From assembly GCA_041583495.1 (NCBI GenBank), contig JBFHFS010000024.1, forward strand, positions 1 through 64,000: a stretch of 64,000 nucleotides of DNA, written 5' to 3'. The notes beneath the pieces were generated by a model. That model ran no database searches. It saw only the letters and a program-made list of their open reading frames with translations, and was not told the origin of the DNA. The stretch comes from JBFHFS01 sp041583495. Lineage in GTDB: Bacteria > Bacteroidota > Bacteroidia > Bacteroidales > Marinilabiliaceae. Position 1 is the stretch's first letter. Every line of letters begins with the position of its first letter. Made by a program: the position numbers and the translations under genes. Positions 9,222 to 19,050 of the stretch are shown piece after piece.

Positions 9222-10649
9222 CTACAAATTAACTACCAATGTATTAAAAGATTCTGCGGGCAGCTCAACTTTCAATTCCTTTCCATTTACCTTTAGTTTC
9301 AACATCTGGTTTGTATCCAGATTATTAAAAGCTAAAACTTTCACTTCATTGGTGTCCGGATTCAAAAAGACCAGGGCATTTTCCGAATCGCCTGTAGCGA
9401 CCAGCTTAACATCTCCGGGCATCACAAAAGCGCTGAGATGTTTCATCAGATAAAACTCGGGATTGTAGGTTATCTTTTTTGTGGCCCGATCGATGGAGAT
9501 CATGGAGTTCTGCTTCCAGCCCCATTGGCTTTTCCCGGTTTCGTCGAGCACCATATTCCAGTACATGTAAGCGTTGGCCCCATTCTCGAAATAATGCTTC
9601 ATCAGGTTAAAAGTATGAACTGCCGCATCCCAATCGTTGGAGCCATCGCCGCATTCCGTTTCGGTTTGCATCAACTGCATTTGCGGATATCTGGCATGCA
9701 CCTCTTTAATGGCTCCTTTGCCTGCCCACTGAAAGCCCACCCCTTTTACGTAATCCTTCACGCCCGGGTATTCCAACACATCCTCCACTCTTTCTATCTG
9801 TGGCCGCTCGATAGTGCCCAGCCAGATATCTGTGTTTATCTTATCGGCCTTAAATTGGGGCCCCAGGTAATCTGCAATAAAAATACCCAGATCCTGTGGC
9901 TTCCATACACAGGATGGGAAATTTTGTGCTGAGTTGGGTTCGTTTTGAACATGCACAGCTGAAATGTCAATGCCTTCATTTTTGTAGGCCTGAACAAATT
10001 TTTGAAAATAAAAGGAATAAGCTTGCAGGTATTCCGGTTCCATGATAAAACGCGATACCAACTCTTCCATGGAACTCAATTCGGGAGCCAAATCGTTTAC
10101 ATTAGCATCGGCCCGGCAGGCATAGTGTTTGTTTTTTTTCATCCACGAGGGAGGGCACCAGGGCGAGGCCCAAACCCGGATATCGGGATTAATCTTCTGA
10201 GCTTCTTTTATATAGGGCACCAACCGCTGCTGGTCGCGGGCAATGGAAAAATTCTCCATGGCAAAATCTTCGGGCGTCTCATTATGGCTGTACCAGTCCA
10301 CGGCATAGTCGTTGGCACCGATAGGCATGCGGCACAAATTAAATTTACACCCGGTGACAGGGTCGAACAAATCACTTAATATTTGCTGTTTCTCGGCCGG
10401 TGTCACCAATTCAAGGGCTTCCCACCCCAGTTCATTGAAACACCCGCCCATCCCGGTAATGGTCTGTTGCCGGCTTTGAGTGTTCACCTCGAGGGCTATT
10501 TCAGATAAGCCCGAAGTGATTTTTGAGGGAGTCTGCACTTCAACCCAGGGCTTGTCGTTGGTGGTGCTGATCATCTGAACCTCGAATGGTTGAGCGCATG
10601 AAGCCAAAAGAGCCACCACACTTACTAATGCAAATTCAATTTTTTTCAT
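9222..10649 (-). CDS. GH30 family glycoside hydrolase lipoprotein (GH30_3-like)
   Basis: A 475-residue lipoprotein (LASC, Cys18) with a (beta/alpha)8 barrel and the side beta-domain typical of GH30. The general acid/base is in QNEPNS (Glu237) and the nucleophile in QTETECGDG (Glu330). GGCFNELG near residue 69 is the conserved N-terminal motif. The TE-ECGDG nucleophile context resembles the beta-1,6-glucanase subgroup (GH30_3), recalled from family knowledge and not checked by alignment. Three bases separate it from the GH3 gene upstream, and GH30_3 plus GH3 is a known beta-1,6-glucan pairing, so the two may act in sequence. In this locus the substrate could instead be a beta-linked branch of the sulfated glycan. 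Confidence 0.85.
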   Translation of the reverse strand: MKKIEFALVSVVALLASCAQPFEVQMISTTNDKPWVEVQTPSKITSGLSEIALEVNTQSRQQTITGMGGCFNELGWEALELVTPAEKQQILSDLFDPVTGCKFNLCRMPIGANDYAVDWYSHNETPEDFAMENFSIARDQQRLVPYIKEAQKINPDIRVWASPWCPPSWMKKNKHYACRADANVNDLAPELSSMEELVSRFIMEPEYLQAYSFYFQKFVQAYKNEGIDISAVHVQNEPNSAQNFPSCVWKPQDLGIFIADYLGPQFKADKINTDIWLGTIERPQIERVEDVLEYPGVKDYVKGVGFQWAGKGAIKEVHARYPQMQLMQTETECGDGSNDWDAAVHTFNLMKHYFENGANAYMYWNMVLDETGKSQWGWKQNSMISIDRATKKITYNPEFYLMKHLSAFVMPGDVKLVATGDSENALVFLNPDTNEVKVLAFNNLDTNQMLKLKVNGKELKVELPAESFNTLVVNL

Positions 10650-10652
10650 ATC

Positions 10653-13334
10653 CTATTCTACTTTTAAAATTCCTCTTAATCTGATATCTTTGGATGAAGC
10701 ACCTATCATAACCCTAAAATCTCCGGGTTCCACTACCTTTTTCATCTCCTTGTTAAGCATAGACAGCTCATCGGGGCCCACATTGAATGCCACGCTCTTT
10801 TCCTCTCCTGCATTGAGTTGAATGCGCTGAAAACCTTTTAGTTCCTTAATAGGGCGGGAAACCGAAGCCAACTCATCACGCAGATACAACTGCACCACCT
10901 CATCACCCTTTGCCTGTCCAATATTTTTTACCTTGCAGGATACCCGAACGGATTCACCGGTGCCGATACTGTTTTTACTAAACTCTAAATCTGAATATTC
11001 AAACGAGGTATAGCTCAACCCGAAGCCAAAGGGAAAAAGGGGCTGCCCGGTGAGATTGTGATAGTTATCACCACGTCCGGTGGGCTTGTGATTATAATAC
11101 AAGGGGCACTGCGCCTCATCCACCGGAAAGGTAACGGGTAATCTTCCCCCTGGATTCTCGTCACCAAAGAGGACCTCGGCAAATGCATTCCCCCCATTTT
11201 CACCGGGATACCAGGCCATCAAAATACCATCCACCTGGTTCATCCAGTGGCTCATGGTGATGGCACTTCCGCCCACCAAAACCACAACGGTGGGTTTACC
11301 GGTGGCCGCCACGGCCTGAATCAATTCTTCCTGATGCCCGGGTAGGGCCAGCAAAGCACGGTCCTGAAATTCGCCTTCGTGTATACCTGCAAAGACAACG
11401 GCCACCTCGCTGTTCCGGGCAGCGATAACGGCATCATCAATTTGCTGCTGCCACTTATTCTCTGTATTGGCATCCCACACCAACTTTATCTTTGCATTCC
11501 CTGCCGATTCAAAAAACTCCAGTTTCAGATCATAGATCCGGCCCTCCTCAAAGGTAAAATCCTTTAAGATGGTTTGGTAAGATTGTTTTTTCCAGTTATC
11601 GATCATTAATTGTCCATCGAGGTACAACCTATAACCATCGTTTCCTTCCACGCCAATCTTCCAGGTTCCCGTTGAAGGGGCTTTTAGCTGCCCGGTCCAC
11701 CGAACAGAATACCAGTCGTAGGCCAATTTCTCATTAGGTGAAAAGAGCGTCCATCCAAACTGGATGTTTTTATCTATACGACTGAGGGTTGGTTCCCCTT
11801 CCAGCTTTATATTATCGAAATAGTCACCGGTTAACCCGCCTGTCTTCTCCCCATTTTTTGAGGTAGATAAAAACTCAGGTGCGATGGTTTGGTAAGTTCT
11901 GGTGTTTAGGTCCACTCCGGGAGAATAAATCACATTCTCCTCGCCTATTTTATTTATGACCCCGTCGTACATTGAGACCACGTTATTGCCCGGACCACTG
12001 TACCCTCCCAGGCGGGAGGCCTTGGCATCGAAACCAATAAGAGCCAGTTTTTTAACCGATTTATCCACAGGCAGCACTTGGTTTTGGTTTTGCAGAAGCA
12101 CCATAGATTTAGCTCCTGCTACCCGGGCCAGGGCACGGTGATCCTTATGCCCGTTCCAATAAGCAGCCTTTTGGGGATCGACATAGGGATTTTCGAACAA
12201 CCCGAGCTCAAATTTGGCTCGCAACACCCTGCGAACGGCCTCATCAATGGCCTCCTGATCGACCATGCCTTTTTCGAAGGCTTCCCAGAACAGGGGATAA
12301 TGGTTATAGTTGGTTTGAAACATGACATCCAACCCGGCTTCCACGGCATCTTCGGTTGACTCGGCATAATCTTTGGCCGTAAAATGCAACACATTAGAAC
12401 CACCTGTGGCGCCGGCATCAGAGATTACAAACCCTTTAAACCCCCACTCTTCCTTCAGCTTTTTTCGCAACAACCACTCGTTGGCCGTGCACGGTGACCC
12501 GTCCAGGGAGTTGTAAGAAGTCATCACCGATCGGGCACCTGCCTTTTGAAACACCGTTTTAAAGGCCGGGAAATAGATTTCCTCGAGTATTCGTTCGTTA
12601 AAACTGATAGGATAACTATCACGCCCGCCTGCGCCCACATTGGCCACAAAATGTTTGGGGGTGGTGATGACTCCATTCTGTTCAAACTGACTAATAAAAG
12701 CCATTGCCATTTGGGTGGTCAGATAAGGGTCTTCACCATAGGTTTCCTCCGTTCTTCCCCAGCGCACGTCGCGGGCAATATTTAATACCGGAGAAAGAAT
12801 CTGGCGGATTCCCCTGCTGCTGGTCTCCATTGAGATGGCTTGTGCCACCTTCCCCACCAGAGCGGTATCCCAGGTTGCCGCCAGCGCGATGGCCTGTGGG
12901 AACATGGTAGCTCCGTCGCGGGCCAGCCCATGCAGTGCTTCGTTAAAGGGAATTATGGGGATGCCCAACCGGGTTTCCTCCACAAAAAAACGTTGCATCT
13001 CGTTGATCTTTTCGGTCATGTCCCGGGCAGAACCCGAGGGGCCATAATCCATCAACTGCTCGGCAGCGCTGGCTTTTTTTCCACTGGAGGCCACCTGAAA
13101 TCCGAAGATACCATTTTTATACCGCTCTTTTCCGTCGGTAAGATTGCCCGGTATCATAAACATTTGCCAGAACTTTTCTTCCAGGGTCATCCTTCCCAAT
13201 AGATCCTCCACCCGCTGTTCGATGGCTAATTCAGGATTTTTATAGGGAAGAGTTTCCTGGGCCTTTCCGGGAATGAATCCCAACAATAGGACACAGGCCA
13301 ACAACACCTTCACAACTGCTATTATACTTTTCAT
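10653..13334 (-). CDS. GH3 beta-glycosidase with inserted PA14 domain
   Basis: Exo-acting GH3 enzyme, 893 residues, with a signal peptide ending near KAQ (26). Order: GH3 N-terminal barrel (about 35-370), C-terminal alpha/beta domain split by a PA14 insertion (about 490-620; LTGDYFDNIKLEG, YRLYLDGQLMIDNW), then a fibronectin III-like end. The nucleophile is Asp306 in ISDAGATGG. GH3 covers beta-glucosidases, xylosidases and hexosaminidases; the PA14 insertion is usual in beta-glucosidase-type members. It sits 3 bases before GH30 and 36 bases after a sulfatase on the same strand. The substrate is most likely a beta-glucoside or beta-xyloside released by the neighbours. Confidence 0.92.
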   Translation of the reverse strand: MKSIIAVVKVLLACVLLLGFIPGKAQETLPYKNPELAIEQRVEDLLGRMTLEEKFWQMFMIPGNLTDGKERYKNGIFGFQVASSGKKASAAEQLMDYGPSGSARDMTEKINEMQRFFVEETRLGIPIIPFNEALHGLARDGATMFPQAIALAATWDTALVGKVAQAISMETSSRGIRQILSPVLNIARDVRWGRTEETYGEDPYLTTQMAMAFISQFEQNGVITTPKHFVANVGAGGRDSYPISFNERILEEIYFPAFKTVFQKAGARSVMTSYNSLDGSPCTANEWLLRKKLKEEWGFKGFVISDAGATGGSNVLHFTAKDYAESTEDAVEAGLDVMFQTNYNHYPLFWEAFEKGMVDQEAIDEAVRRVLRAKFELGLFENPYVDPQKAAYWNGHKDHRALARVAGAKSMVLLQNQNQVLPVDKSVKKLALIGFDAKASRLGGYSGPGNNVVSMYDGVINKIGEENVIYSPGVDLNTRTYQTIAPEFLSTSKNGEKTGGLTGDYFDNIKLEGEPTLSRIDKNIQFGWTLFSPNEKLAYDWYSVRWTGQLKAPSTGTWKIGVEGNDGYRLYLDGQLMIDNWKKQSYQTILKDFTFEEGRIYDLKLEFFESAGNAKIKLVWDANTENKWQQQIDDAVIAARNSEVAVVFAGIHEGEFQDRALLALPGHQEELIQAVAATGKPTVVVLVGGSAITMSHWMNQVDGILMAWYPGENGGNAFAEVLFGDENPGGRLPVTFPVDEAQCPLYYNHKPTGRGDNYHNLTGQPLFPFGFGLSYTSFEYSDLEFSKNSIGTGESVRVSCKVKNIGQAKGDEVVQLYLRDELASVSRPIKELKGFQRIQLNAGEEKSVAFNVGPDELSMLNKEMKKVVEPGDFRVMIGASSKDIRLRGILKVE

Positions 13335-13370
13335 GCCTGTCAGTTTTATGGTTCTAAAAGAAAAACGTTT

Positions 13371-14753
13371 TTACCGCCTGTCCTGTTTCAATGAAAGATC
13401 AAATTGCCCCAACATTTCTTGTAAGGTTTTGACCTTTTCGGGATGTTGAGAAGCAATATTGGTTGCTTCGGATATATCCTCTTTTAAATTAAACAGTTCT
13501 ACCTCTCCATCCACCATTCTAAGTTTCAAGTCTCCGCTGCGGACGGCCTGCAGGACGGTATCAGAATAGTAATAAAAGGCCTGGTGAGGCGATTTAGCAC
13601 CCTTTTCGCCGGATAACAAGGGCCAAATATTCTCACCATCAATGTGTTTGTTGGGCATCGGGGCTCCGGTAAGATGAGCTACAGTAGGCAAAATGTCAAT
13701 GGTGGAAACCACCTCGGAACAAACACTTCCGGCGGGGATCCTGCCTTTCCATTGGGCAATCATAGGCTCCCGCATGCCCCCTTCGTAGGTATCAAACTTA
13801 AAGCCCCGCAAGGGCAGGGCACTTCCACCATGCCCATTCTTTAAATCCCAGGGCCCATTGTCGGAGGTAAATATCACCAGGGTCTTTTCATCCAGGTTAA
13901 GCTCTTTGAGGGTTTTCAATATCTGCCCCATGCTCCAGTCGAGTTCTTCAATGACATCACCGTACAACCCCCTCGCACTGGTTCCCAGGAATTCGGCAGA
14001 AGGATGCAATGGGATGTGTGGCATCGTTTGGGCGAGGTATAAAAAGAAGGAGCTGTCTTTTTGTTGGGTAATAAAATTGATGGCCTCCTGGGTATAGCGT
14101 TTGGTAAGAGTGTTCTGATCAACCGGATATTCCACCACTTCATCCTGGCGCATGAGGGGGACCCTCCCTCGCACCCATTTGGCTTGACGGATACTGTCCA
14201 GGGTCATCTCTTCATGAAAAACCACATCCTTTGCTACTTTCACTTTAGGATTCACCGACATATCGTTACTGTAAGGGATTCCCAGGTAATGGTCAAACCC
14301 CTGTTGGGTGGGCAAATGTTCCGGGCGGTCTCCCAAATGCCACTTCCCGATACAGGCGGTGGCATACCCCTGCTCCTTAAGCATATCGGCGATGGTCACC
14401 TCTTTGGAATCCAGACCGGTCTCACTATCGGGCCAAAGCACCACGGGAACCCCTACCCGGGGTGGATAACAAGCGGTTAACAAGGCGGCTCTTGAGGGAG
14501 AACACACGGGTGAAGCCGAATAAAAATCGGTGCACCGAACCCCCTCACGGGCCATCTGATCTAAATTGGGTGTTTTTATCAGCGGGGATCCAAAGCAACC
14601 CACATCCTGATACCCCTGATCATCGGTAAAAAAGATGATGACATTGGGCGGAGTTTCCTGTTGGGGTTGGGAACATCCCAAAAATAAGGTGCTGAGGCAC
14701 ACAATTAGTACTGCTTTTAAATAATAACCGAATGAGAACCGTTTCATTGACAT
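13371..14753 (-). CDS. S1 family sulfatase lipoprotein (Cys-type)
   Basis: A 460-residue sulfatase with lipoprotein signal (LFLGCSQ, Cys27). The formylglycine site is CSPSR (Cys84). The metal-binding Asp pair is in FFTDDQGYQD (Asp44-Asp45), and TSDNGP and GKWHLG are present. ATG at 14753 is the annotated start; an in-frame ATG two codons on (14747) is equally good for the signal peptide. The sequence context (SPVCSPSRAALLTACYPPRVG) is of the arylsulfatase A type and differs clearly from the CTPTR paralogues in this locus, so it probably takes a different sulfate position. It lies 70 bases after GH95 and 36 bases before GH3. Confidence 0.92.
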   Translation of the reverse strand: MSMKRFSFGYYLKAVLIVCLSTLFLGCSQPQQETPPNVIIFFTDDQGYQDVGCFGSPLIKTPNLDQMAREGVRCTDFYSASPVCSPSRAALLTACYPPRVGVPVVLWPDSETGLDSKEVTIADMLKEQGYATACIGKWHLGDRPEHLPTQQGFDHYLGIPYSNDMSVNPKVKVAKDVVFHEEMTLDSIRQAKWVRGRVPLMRQDEVVEYPVDQNTLTKRYTQEAINFITQQKDSSFFLYLAQTMPHIPLHPSAEFLGTSARGLYGDVIEELDWSMGQILKTLKELNLDEKTLVIFTSDNGPWDLKNGHGGSALPLRGFKFDTYEGGMREPMIAQWKGRIPAGSVCSEVVSTIDILPTVAHLTGAPMPNKHIDGENIWPLLSGEKGAKSPHQAFYYYSDTVLQAVRSGDLKLRMVDGEVELFNLKEDISEATNIASQHPEKVKTLQEMLGQFDLSLKQDRR

Positions 14754-14823
14754 TTATTTTTATGCTTTGATTTTATTCGTATTACAACCATGCACTAAAA
14801 CCGCGATGATCGCCGACAGGAAT

Positions 14824-17130
14824 TTATAGTTGACGAAGCACTCCATCGAATTGGTATTTCTGACCTTTATGAGTATCGATCTCGATCTGTTTGTCCTGAT
14901 ACTTCAACCGGCAGGTATTACCACTCTTCGACAAGACCTGAAGGTTTTTAAGATGGCCGTCTTTCCAGCTAAAGGACAGTTCAAAGCCTCCCCTCACACA
15001 AACTCCGGAGATCTGACCCTCCGACATGGCATCGGGCAAGGCGGGCAATAGATCGATTTTCCCCAAATGACTTTGCACCAGCAGCTCAATAATTCCGGAG
15101 GTCCCGCCAAAGTTACCATCAATCTGAAAGGGAGGATGAGCATCAAAAAGGTTGGGATAAGACCCTCCTTTATTGCCTCTGTCGGGGTGTTCGGCAGGGC
15201 TTAGCAGGCTATGAATCATTTTATAGGCTCTGTTGCCATCTAAAAACCGGGCCCAATAGTTGATTTTCCAGGCCAGTGACCAACCCGTACCCCCATCTCC
15301 TCTAAATTCCAGGGATTGTTTGGCGGCCTTCATCAGGTCGGGCGACTCAACAGGATTAATCTCTTTTCCGGGATAGACCGCCCAAAGATGGGATACATGA
15401 CGATGATGAATCTCAGGGTCATCAATATCCTCCATCCACTCCTGGAGCTGCCCGTATTGCCCTATTTTATTGGGGGCAATTTGGGGAATCAAGGCCTTCA
15501 GTTCACCGGCAAAATCCTGGTCTACATCCAAAATATCGGAAGCTTCGATGCAAATACGAAACAGAGCCCGGATGATTTGATGATCCATGGTTGGCCCGGC
15601 CACCAGTCCCCCAATCTCGGGAGAATTAGAGGGACCGCTAATTAAGAAACCCGTATTAGGATCCTTGTATAAGAATTCTGTAAAAAATTCAGCGGCTCCT
15701 TTTATCAGATGGTATTTCTCCTTCAGGAATGCTTTATCCTGCGTAAAGAGATAGTGTTCCCAGATATGGGTGGAGAGCCAGGCGCCCCCGGTGACCCATA
15801 TCCCATGATTGGAGGCGTTAATGGGTGCAGCCCCCCGCCAGAGGTCGGTATTGTGATGCAGAACCCATCCCGGGCAGTTGTAATGCTCTTTGGCAACCAC
15901 CTCTCCGGTTTGAGCCACCTGTTCCAGCATATCGAACAATGGCAGATGACACTCCGACAGGTTGGTTAGCTCCACCGGCCAGTAGTTCATCTCGGTGTTT
16001 ATATTCACCGTATATTTACTTTCCCACGGCGGGGTGAGTCTATCGTTCCAGATGCCCTGAAGGGTGGTAGGATAGGTTCCGGGACGACTGGCCGAGATCG
16101 TCAAATAGCGCCCGTACTGAATGTACAGTGCCAATAACTGGGGGTCGGAAGGATCCTTCCAAAAATCAAGAATCCGCTGATTGGTAGGATTGGAAGACCT
16201 TCCATTGTCGCCAAAACTGACCTTAAAGCGGTCGAACAATAAGTGGTAATCTTTTAAATGATCGGCTTTTATGTTCCCATTTTTTTTCTTTTCAGCCTTT
16301 TCTAAAATACCGGAAGCTTTTGCTGCAGCATCACCGCTCACATCATCATAGTTTTTGAAATTGGTGGCGGCCGATAAATAAATGGCAGCCTTAGACGCCC
16401 CGGAAACATTTAGCTTCCCATCTGCCGCTTTTATCTTCCCATTGGTCTTAATCTTTACAATGGCCACCCCTTTGAGCACGCCGTCTTTCACTTTCACCTC
16501 CAGGGTTTGGGTGTTTGGTCCGGTCACCACCGATTTTTGTTCGTGAAGGGCATCCAGGTTAAGGTTAAAATCTAATGCCCCGCCTTTATCGGCTGTCAGG
16601 TTCATGACAATAACCTGATCGGGATAACTGGCAAAGACCTCACGTGTGTAGGTGACCCCCTCCACCTGGTAAGATACTTTGCAGAGCGCATTCTCAAGAT
16701 CCAGCTCACGCCTGTAGGCGGTGGGATTTTTGTGTTCCGGAAAATTGAGATACAAATCGCCAAAGGGCTGATAGGCTTTTTGATGAAGCGGGACACTCAT
16801 CACCTTCTCGGAAGCCAGGTTCTGGGCTTCTATTTGTTTCCCCTGGGCTAGCAACTGCCTTAACTCGGTCAGGTAGTTACTGGCCCCTTTGTGTGAATAA
16901 TCGTGAGGTTGGCCCGTCCACAGGGTTTCTTCATTAAACTGGATATGTTCCTGCTCAACACCCCCATAAATCATGGCGCCCAGGCGGCCGTTACCGATGG
17001 GTAGGGCTTCGGTCCATTTTTCGGCCGGTTCATTATAAAACAATTTATAATTCGTCTGAGCAGTTAGGGTTAGGGAGATAAGCCCAACAAAAACGCCCGA
17101 TAAAAAAGCCACTTTTGTCTTCATATTCAT
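14824..17130 (-). CDS. GH95 alpha-L-fucosidase family enzyme
   Basis: GH95 enzymes are inverting exo-acting alpha-1,2-L-fucosidases or alpha-L-galactosidases. The product is about 768 residues with a signal peptide ending at LTAQ. Family motifs are LPIGNGRLGAMIYGG and FNEETLWTGQP in the N-terminal beta domain, then HHNTDLWRG, HRHVSHLWAVYPG, GDGGTGWSLAWK and DGNFGGTSGIIELL in the (alpha/alpha)6 catalytic domain. The start is set at 17130, where ATGAATATGAAG follows an A-rich leader; an upstream in-frame ATG at 17145 would add five residues before the signal peptide. With two GH29 enzymes nearby, the locus has three fucosidase-type activities, so terminal fucose (or L-galactose) is expected on the substrate. 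Confidence 0.93.
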   Translation of the reverse strand: MNMKTKVAFLSGVFVGLISLTLTAQTNYKLFYNEPAEKWTEALPIGNGRLGAMIYGGVEQEHIQFNEETLWTGQPHDYSHKGASNYLTELRQLLAQGKQIEAQNLASEKVMSVPLHQKAYQPFGDLYLNFPEHKNPTAYRRELDLENALCKVSYQVEGVTYTREVFASYPDQVIVMNLTADKGGALDFNLNLDALHEQKSVVTGPNTQTLEVKVKDGVLKGVAIVKIKTNGKIKAADGKLNVSGASKAAIYLSAATNFKNYDDVSGDAAAKASGILEKAEKKKNGNIKADHLKDYHLLFDRFKVSFGDNGRSSNPTNQRILDFWKDPSDPQLLALYIQYGRYLTISASRPGTYPTTLQGIWNDRLTPPWESKYTVNINTEMNYWPVELTNLSECHLPLFDMLEQVAQTGEVVAKEHYNCPGWVLHHNTDLWRGAAPINASNHGIWVTGGAWLSTHIWEHYLFTQDKAFLKEKYHLIKGAAEFFTEFLYKDPNTGFLISGPSNSPEIGGLVAGPTMDHQIIRALFRICIEASDILDVDQDFAGELKALIPQIAPNKIGQYGQLQEWMEDIDDPEIHHRHVSHLWAVYPGKEINPVESPDLMKAAKQSLEFRGDGGTGWSLAWKINYWARFLDGNRAYKMIHSLLSPAEHPDRGNKGGSYPNLFDAHPPFQIDGNFGGTSGIIELLVQSHLGKIDLLPALPDAMSEGQISGVCVRGGFELSFSWKDGHLKNLQVLSKSGNTCRLKYQDKQIEIDTHKGQKYQFDGVLRQL

Positions 17131-17191
17131 TTCTTTTAATAGCATTCAGCAACAGTTAGTTAATGGTTTCTCCACCTTCATAAAACAGAGT

Positions 17192-18769
17192 CTAATCATT
17201 CCAGTGTTGAGTTATAATTTCAAGAATTTCCGGGTTATCGGCATCGGTATCGCCCAACAACTGCCGCTGGTTCAAAATCTCCTCCTTCATTTCTGCAATA
17301 ATCTCCTGGTATTGTGGATCGTTGTATGCGTTGTGCAGTTGGTTAGGATCTTTCTGCAGATCGAAGAAGTCCCAATAGCGGTCTACTTTTTCCCCTTCCT
17401 GGTATTTATTATTCTTAAATCCATTGCCATAAAAGAAGGCCAGTGTATAGCGCTGGCTACGGATTCCGAAGTGGCCGGGGCGTTTGGGCTCATGCTCCCA
17501 ATAGCGATAGTATCCGTATTTTCGCCAATCCTCCGGCGTCTTTCCTTTTAGGTTATCGCGAAAGCTGAATCCCTGCATCGTTTCGGGATAAGATGCACCG
17601 GCATAATCGGCAAATAAGGCGGAGAAATCCACATTTTCGATGATGTCGTTATTGCGGGTTCCGGCAGGTATTTCTCGGGGATACCGAATCACAAAGGGCA
17701 TATGAATGGATTCTTCGTAAATCATGCGCTTATCAAAAAAGCCATGTTCGCCCAGGAAATAACCCTGATCGGCGGTGTAAATCACGATGGTATTTTCGGC
17801 CAGACCGGCTTTATCGAGGTAATTGAGTAATTTACCGATATTATCGTCTACGGCCGCCCCACAGCGCATGAAATCCTTCACAAATTTCTGATAGGTTTTA
17901 TAACGCGCCTGATCATTGGTTAACCCCTCCACCGAAAAGGGCAGCTCGGGATAAAACATATAGTCGGCCTTCTTATCGGGGTGGGCCGACGCAAAAAGAT
18001 AGCGTTCCTTAAGATTATCCATCGATTGCCCTTTAAACGAGCGCCCGGTATCATCAGCGCCCTGGTCATAAAATGAGGAAGGAACAGGGATCTCCTCATC
18101 CCGGTACAAATGGCTGAAGCGCTCGGGATAGTCGTAGGGTTCGTGCGTGGCTTTAAAATGACAAAAAGCCATAAAGGGTTTGGTGGTATCCCGCTGTGCA
18201 ATCCAGTCGATGGCCAGATCGGCAACCACATCGGTGCTGTAACCGGGATAGACTTTCCCTCCTTCATGTCCTTCACCCCAGTTTTCTTTGCTTTTCAGTA
18301 TCGGGTCCCAGTATCTGCCCTGGCCCGCCAGAACATTGTAATAATCGAATCCGGTGGGTTCTTTTTTCAGATGCCACTTTCCAATCACCGAAGTTTGATA
18401 TCCGGCCTGCTTCAATACCTTAGCAATATTATTTTGTTCGGGATAGAGGGCCCCGCCCAGGGTAGTCGCCCCATTAATATGGCTGTATTGACCCGTCAAA
18501 ATGGTCGCCCGGCTGGGTGTGCATATCGAATTGGAAACCAGACAATTATTAAGCACACAACCTTCCTCTGCCAGGCGTTTAATATTGGGGGTATGCACAT
18601 AATCCTCCAATACCCCTCCATATATTCCCCAGGCCTGAGAAGTATGATCGTCGGCCATGATGAAAAGGATGTTTGGTCTTTGGGGTTCTTCCTTAACGCT
18701 GGTCTTACAGCTGAAGACAGTCAGAGAAATCAATACAAGCCCTACGGCAAAATAAAATTGTTTTTTCAT
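17192..18769 (-). CDS. S1 family sulfatase lipoprotein (Cys-type)
   Basis: A 525-residue sulfatase with a lipoprotein signal (VFSC, Cys21). The maturation site is CTPSR (Cys83). The Asp pair is in IMADDHTSQAWG (Asp40-Asp41), and IGKWHLK, CHFKATHEP and YTADQGYFLGEHG give the other active-site residues. The YTADQGYFLGEHGFFDK stretch is typical of the long sulfatases related to iduronate-2-sulfatase and choline-sulfatase-like members. It is 62 bases upstream of GH95. Before it, 281 bases with palindromic repeats separate it from GH3, so a new transcript may start here or the repeats may simply modulate the long operon. Confidence 0.92.
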   Translation of the reverse strand: MKKQFYFAVGLVLISLTVFSCKTSVKEEPQRPNILFIMADDHTSQAWGIYGGVLEDYVHTPNIKRLAEEGCVLNNCLVSNSICTPSRATILTGQYSHINGATTLGGALYPEQNNIAKVLKQAGYQTSVIGKWHLKKEPTGFDYYNVLAGQGRYWDPILKSKENWGEGHEGGKVYPGYSTDVVADLAIDWIAQRDTTKPFMAFCHFKATHEPYDYPERFSHLYRDEEIPVPSSFYDQGADDTGRSFKGQSMDNLKERYLFASAHPDKKADYMFYPELPFSVEGLTNDQARYKTYQKFVKDFMRCGAAVDDNIGKLLNYLDKAGLAENTIVIYTADQGYFLGEHGFFDKRMIYEESIHMPFVIRYPREIPAGTRNNDIIENVDFSALFADYAGASYPETMQGFSFRDNLKGKTPEDWRKYGYYRYWEHEPKRPGHFGIRSQRYTLAFFYGNGFKNNKYQEGEKVDRYWDFFDLQKDPNQLHNAYNDPQYQEIIAEMKEEILNQRQLLGDTDADNPEILEIITQHWND

Positions 18770-19050
18770 TAGATTCTATTCAATCGTTAAATTTTCAAAG
18801 ATTGTTCGCATTTGTACCCAAACCTTTATGTTCGTCCTGTAAATAAAGCCCTTTCAACCCAAGCCATCAACCGGGGATCCTATTTACATGATATAAGACA
18901 GGCTGAAAGCCGGGCTCTATTTAACCCGCCCTTTTCAGTGCGCTTGCAAATAGAACCCTTCAAACCCCAGGGGTTGCCTGGGGTTGAAGTGACTCGTCCT
19001 TTCAGGACGTTAACTTATTTGGGCATGCAAACAGTTTTTCATTGTATTTT
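18770..19050. repeat. Palindromic REP-like intergenic element
   Basis: The widest break in the downstream PUL gene run. Two perfect hairpins stand out: AACCCCAGG (18963-18971) with CCTGGGGTT (18977-18985), and CGTCCT (18996-19001) with AGGACG (19005-19010). The flanking words (cccttcaaacccc, ggttgaagt) recur in the elements at 36.3-36.5 kb and 57.6-57.85 kb, suggesting one dispersed family. In the minus-strand transcript these hairpins follow the GH3 stop and could stabilise the upstream mRNA or lower read-through into the sulfatase-GH95 part. No T-run makes them classic terminators. Confidence 0.55.

Noticed and set aside
18110..18772. 220-codon frame opposite a sulfatase
   Set aside because: Antisense shadow of a clear sulfatase gene; composition matches reverse-strand coding bias.
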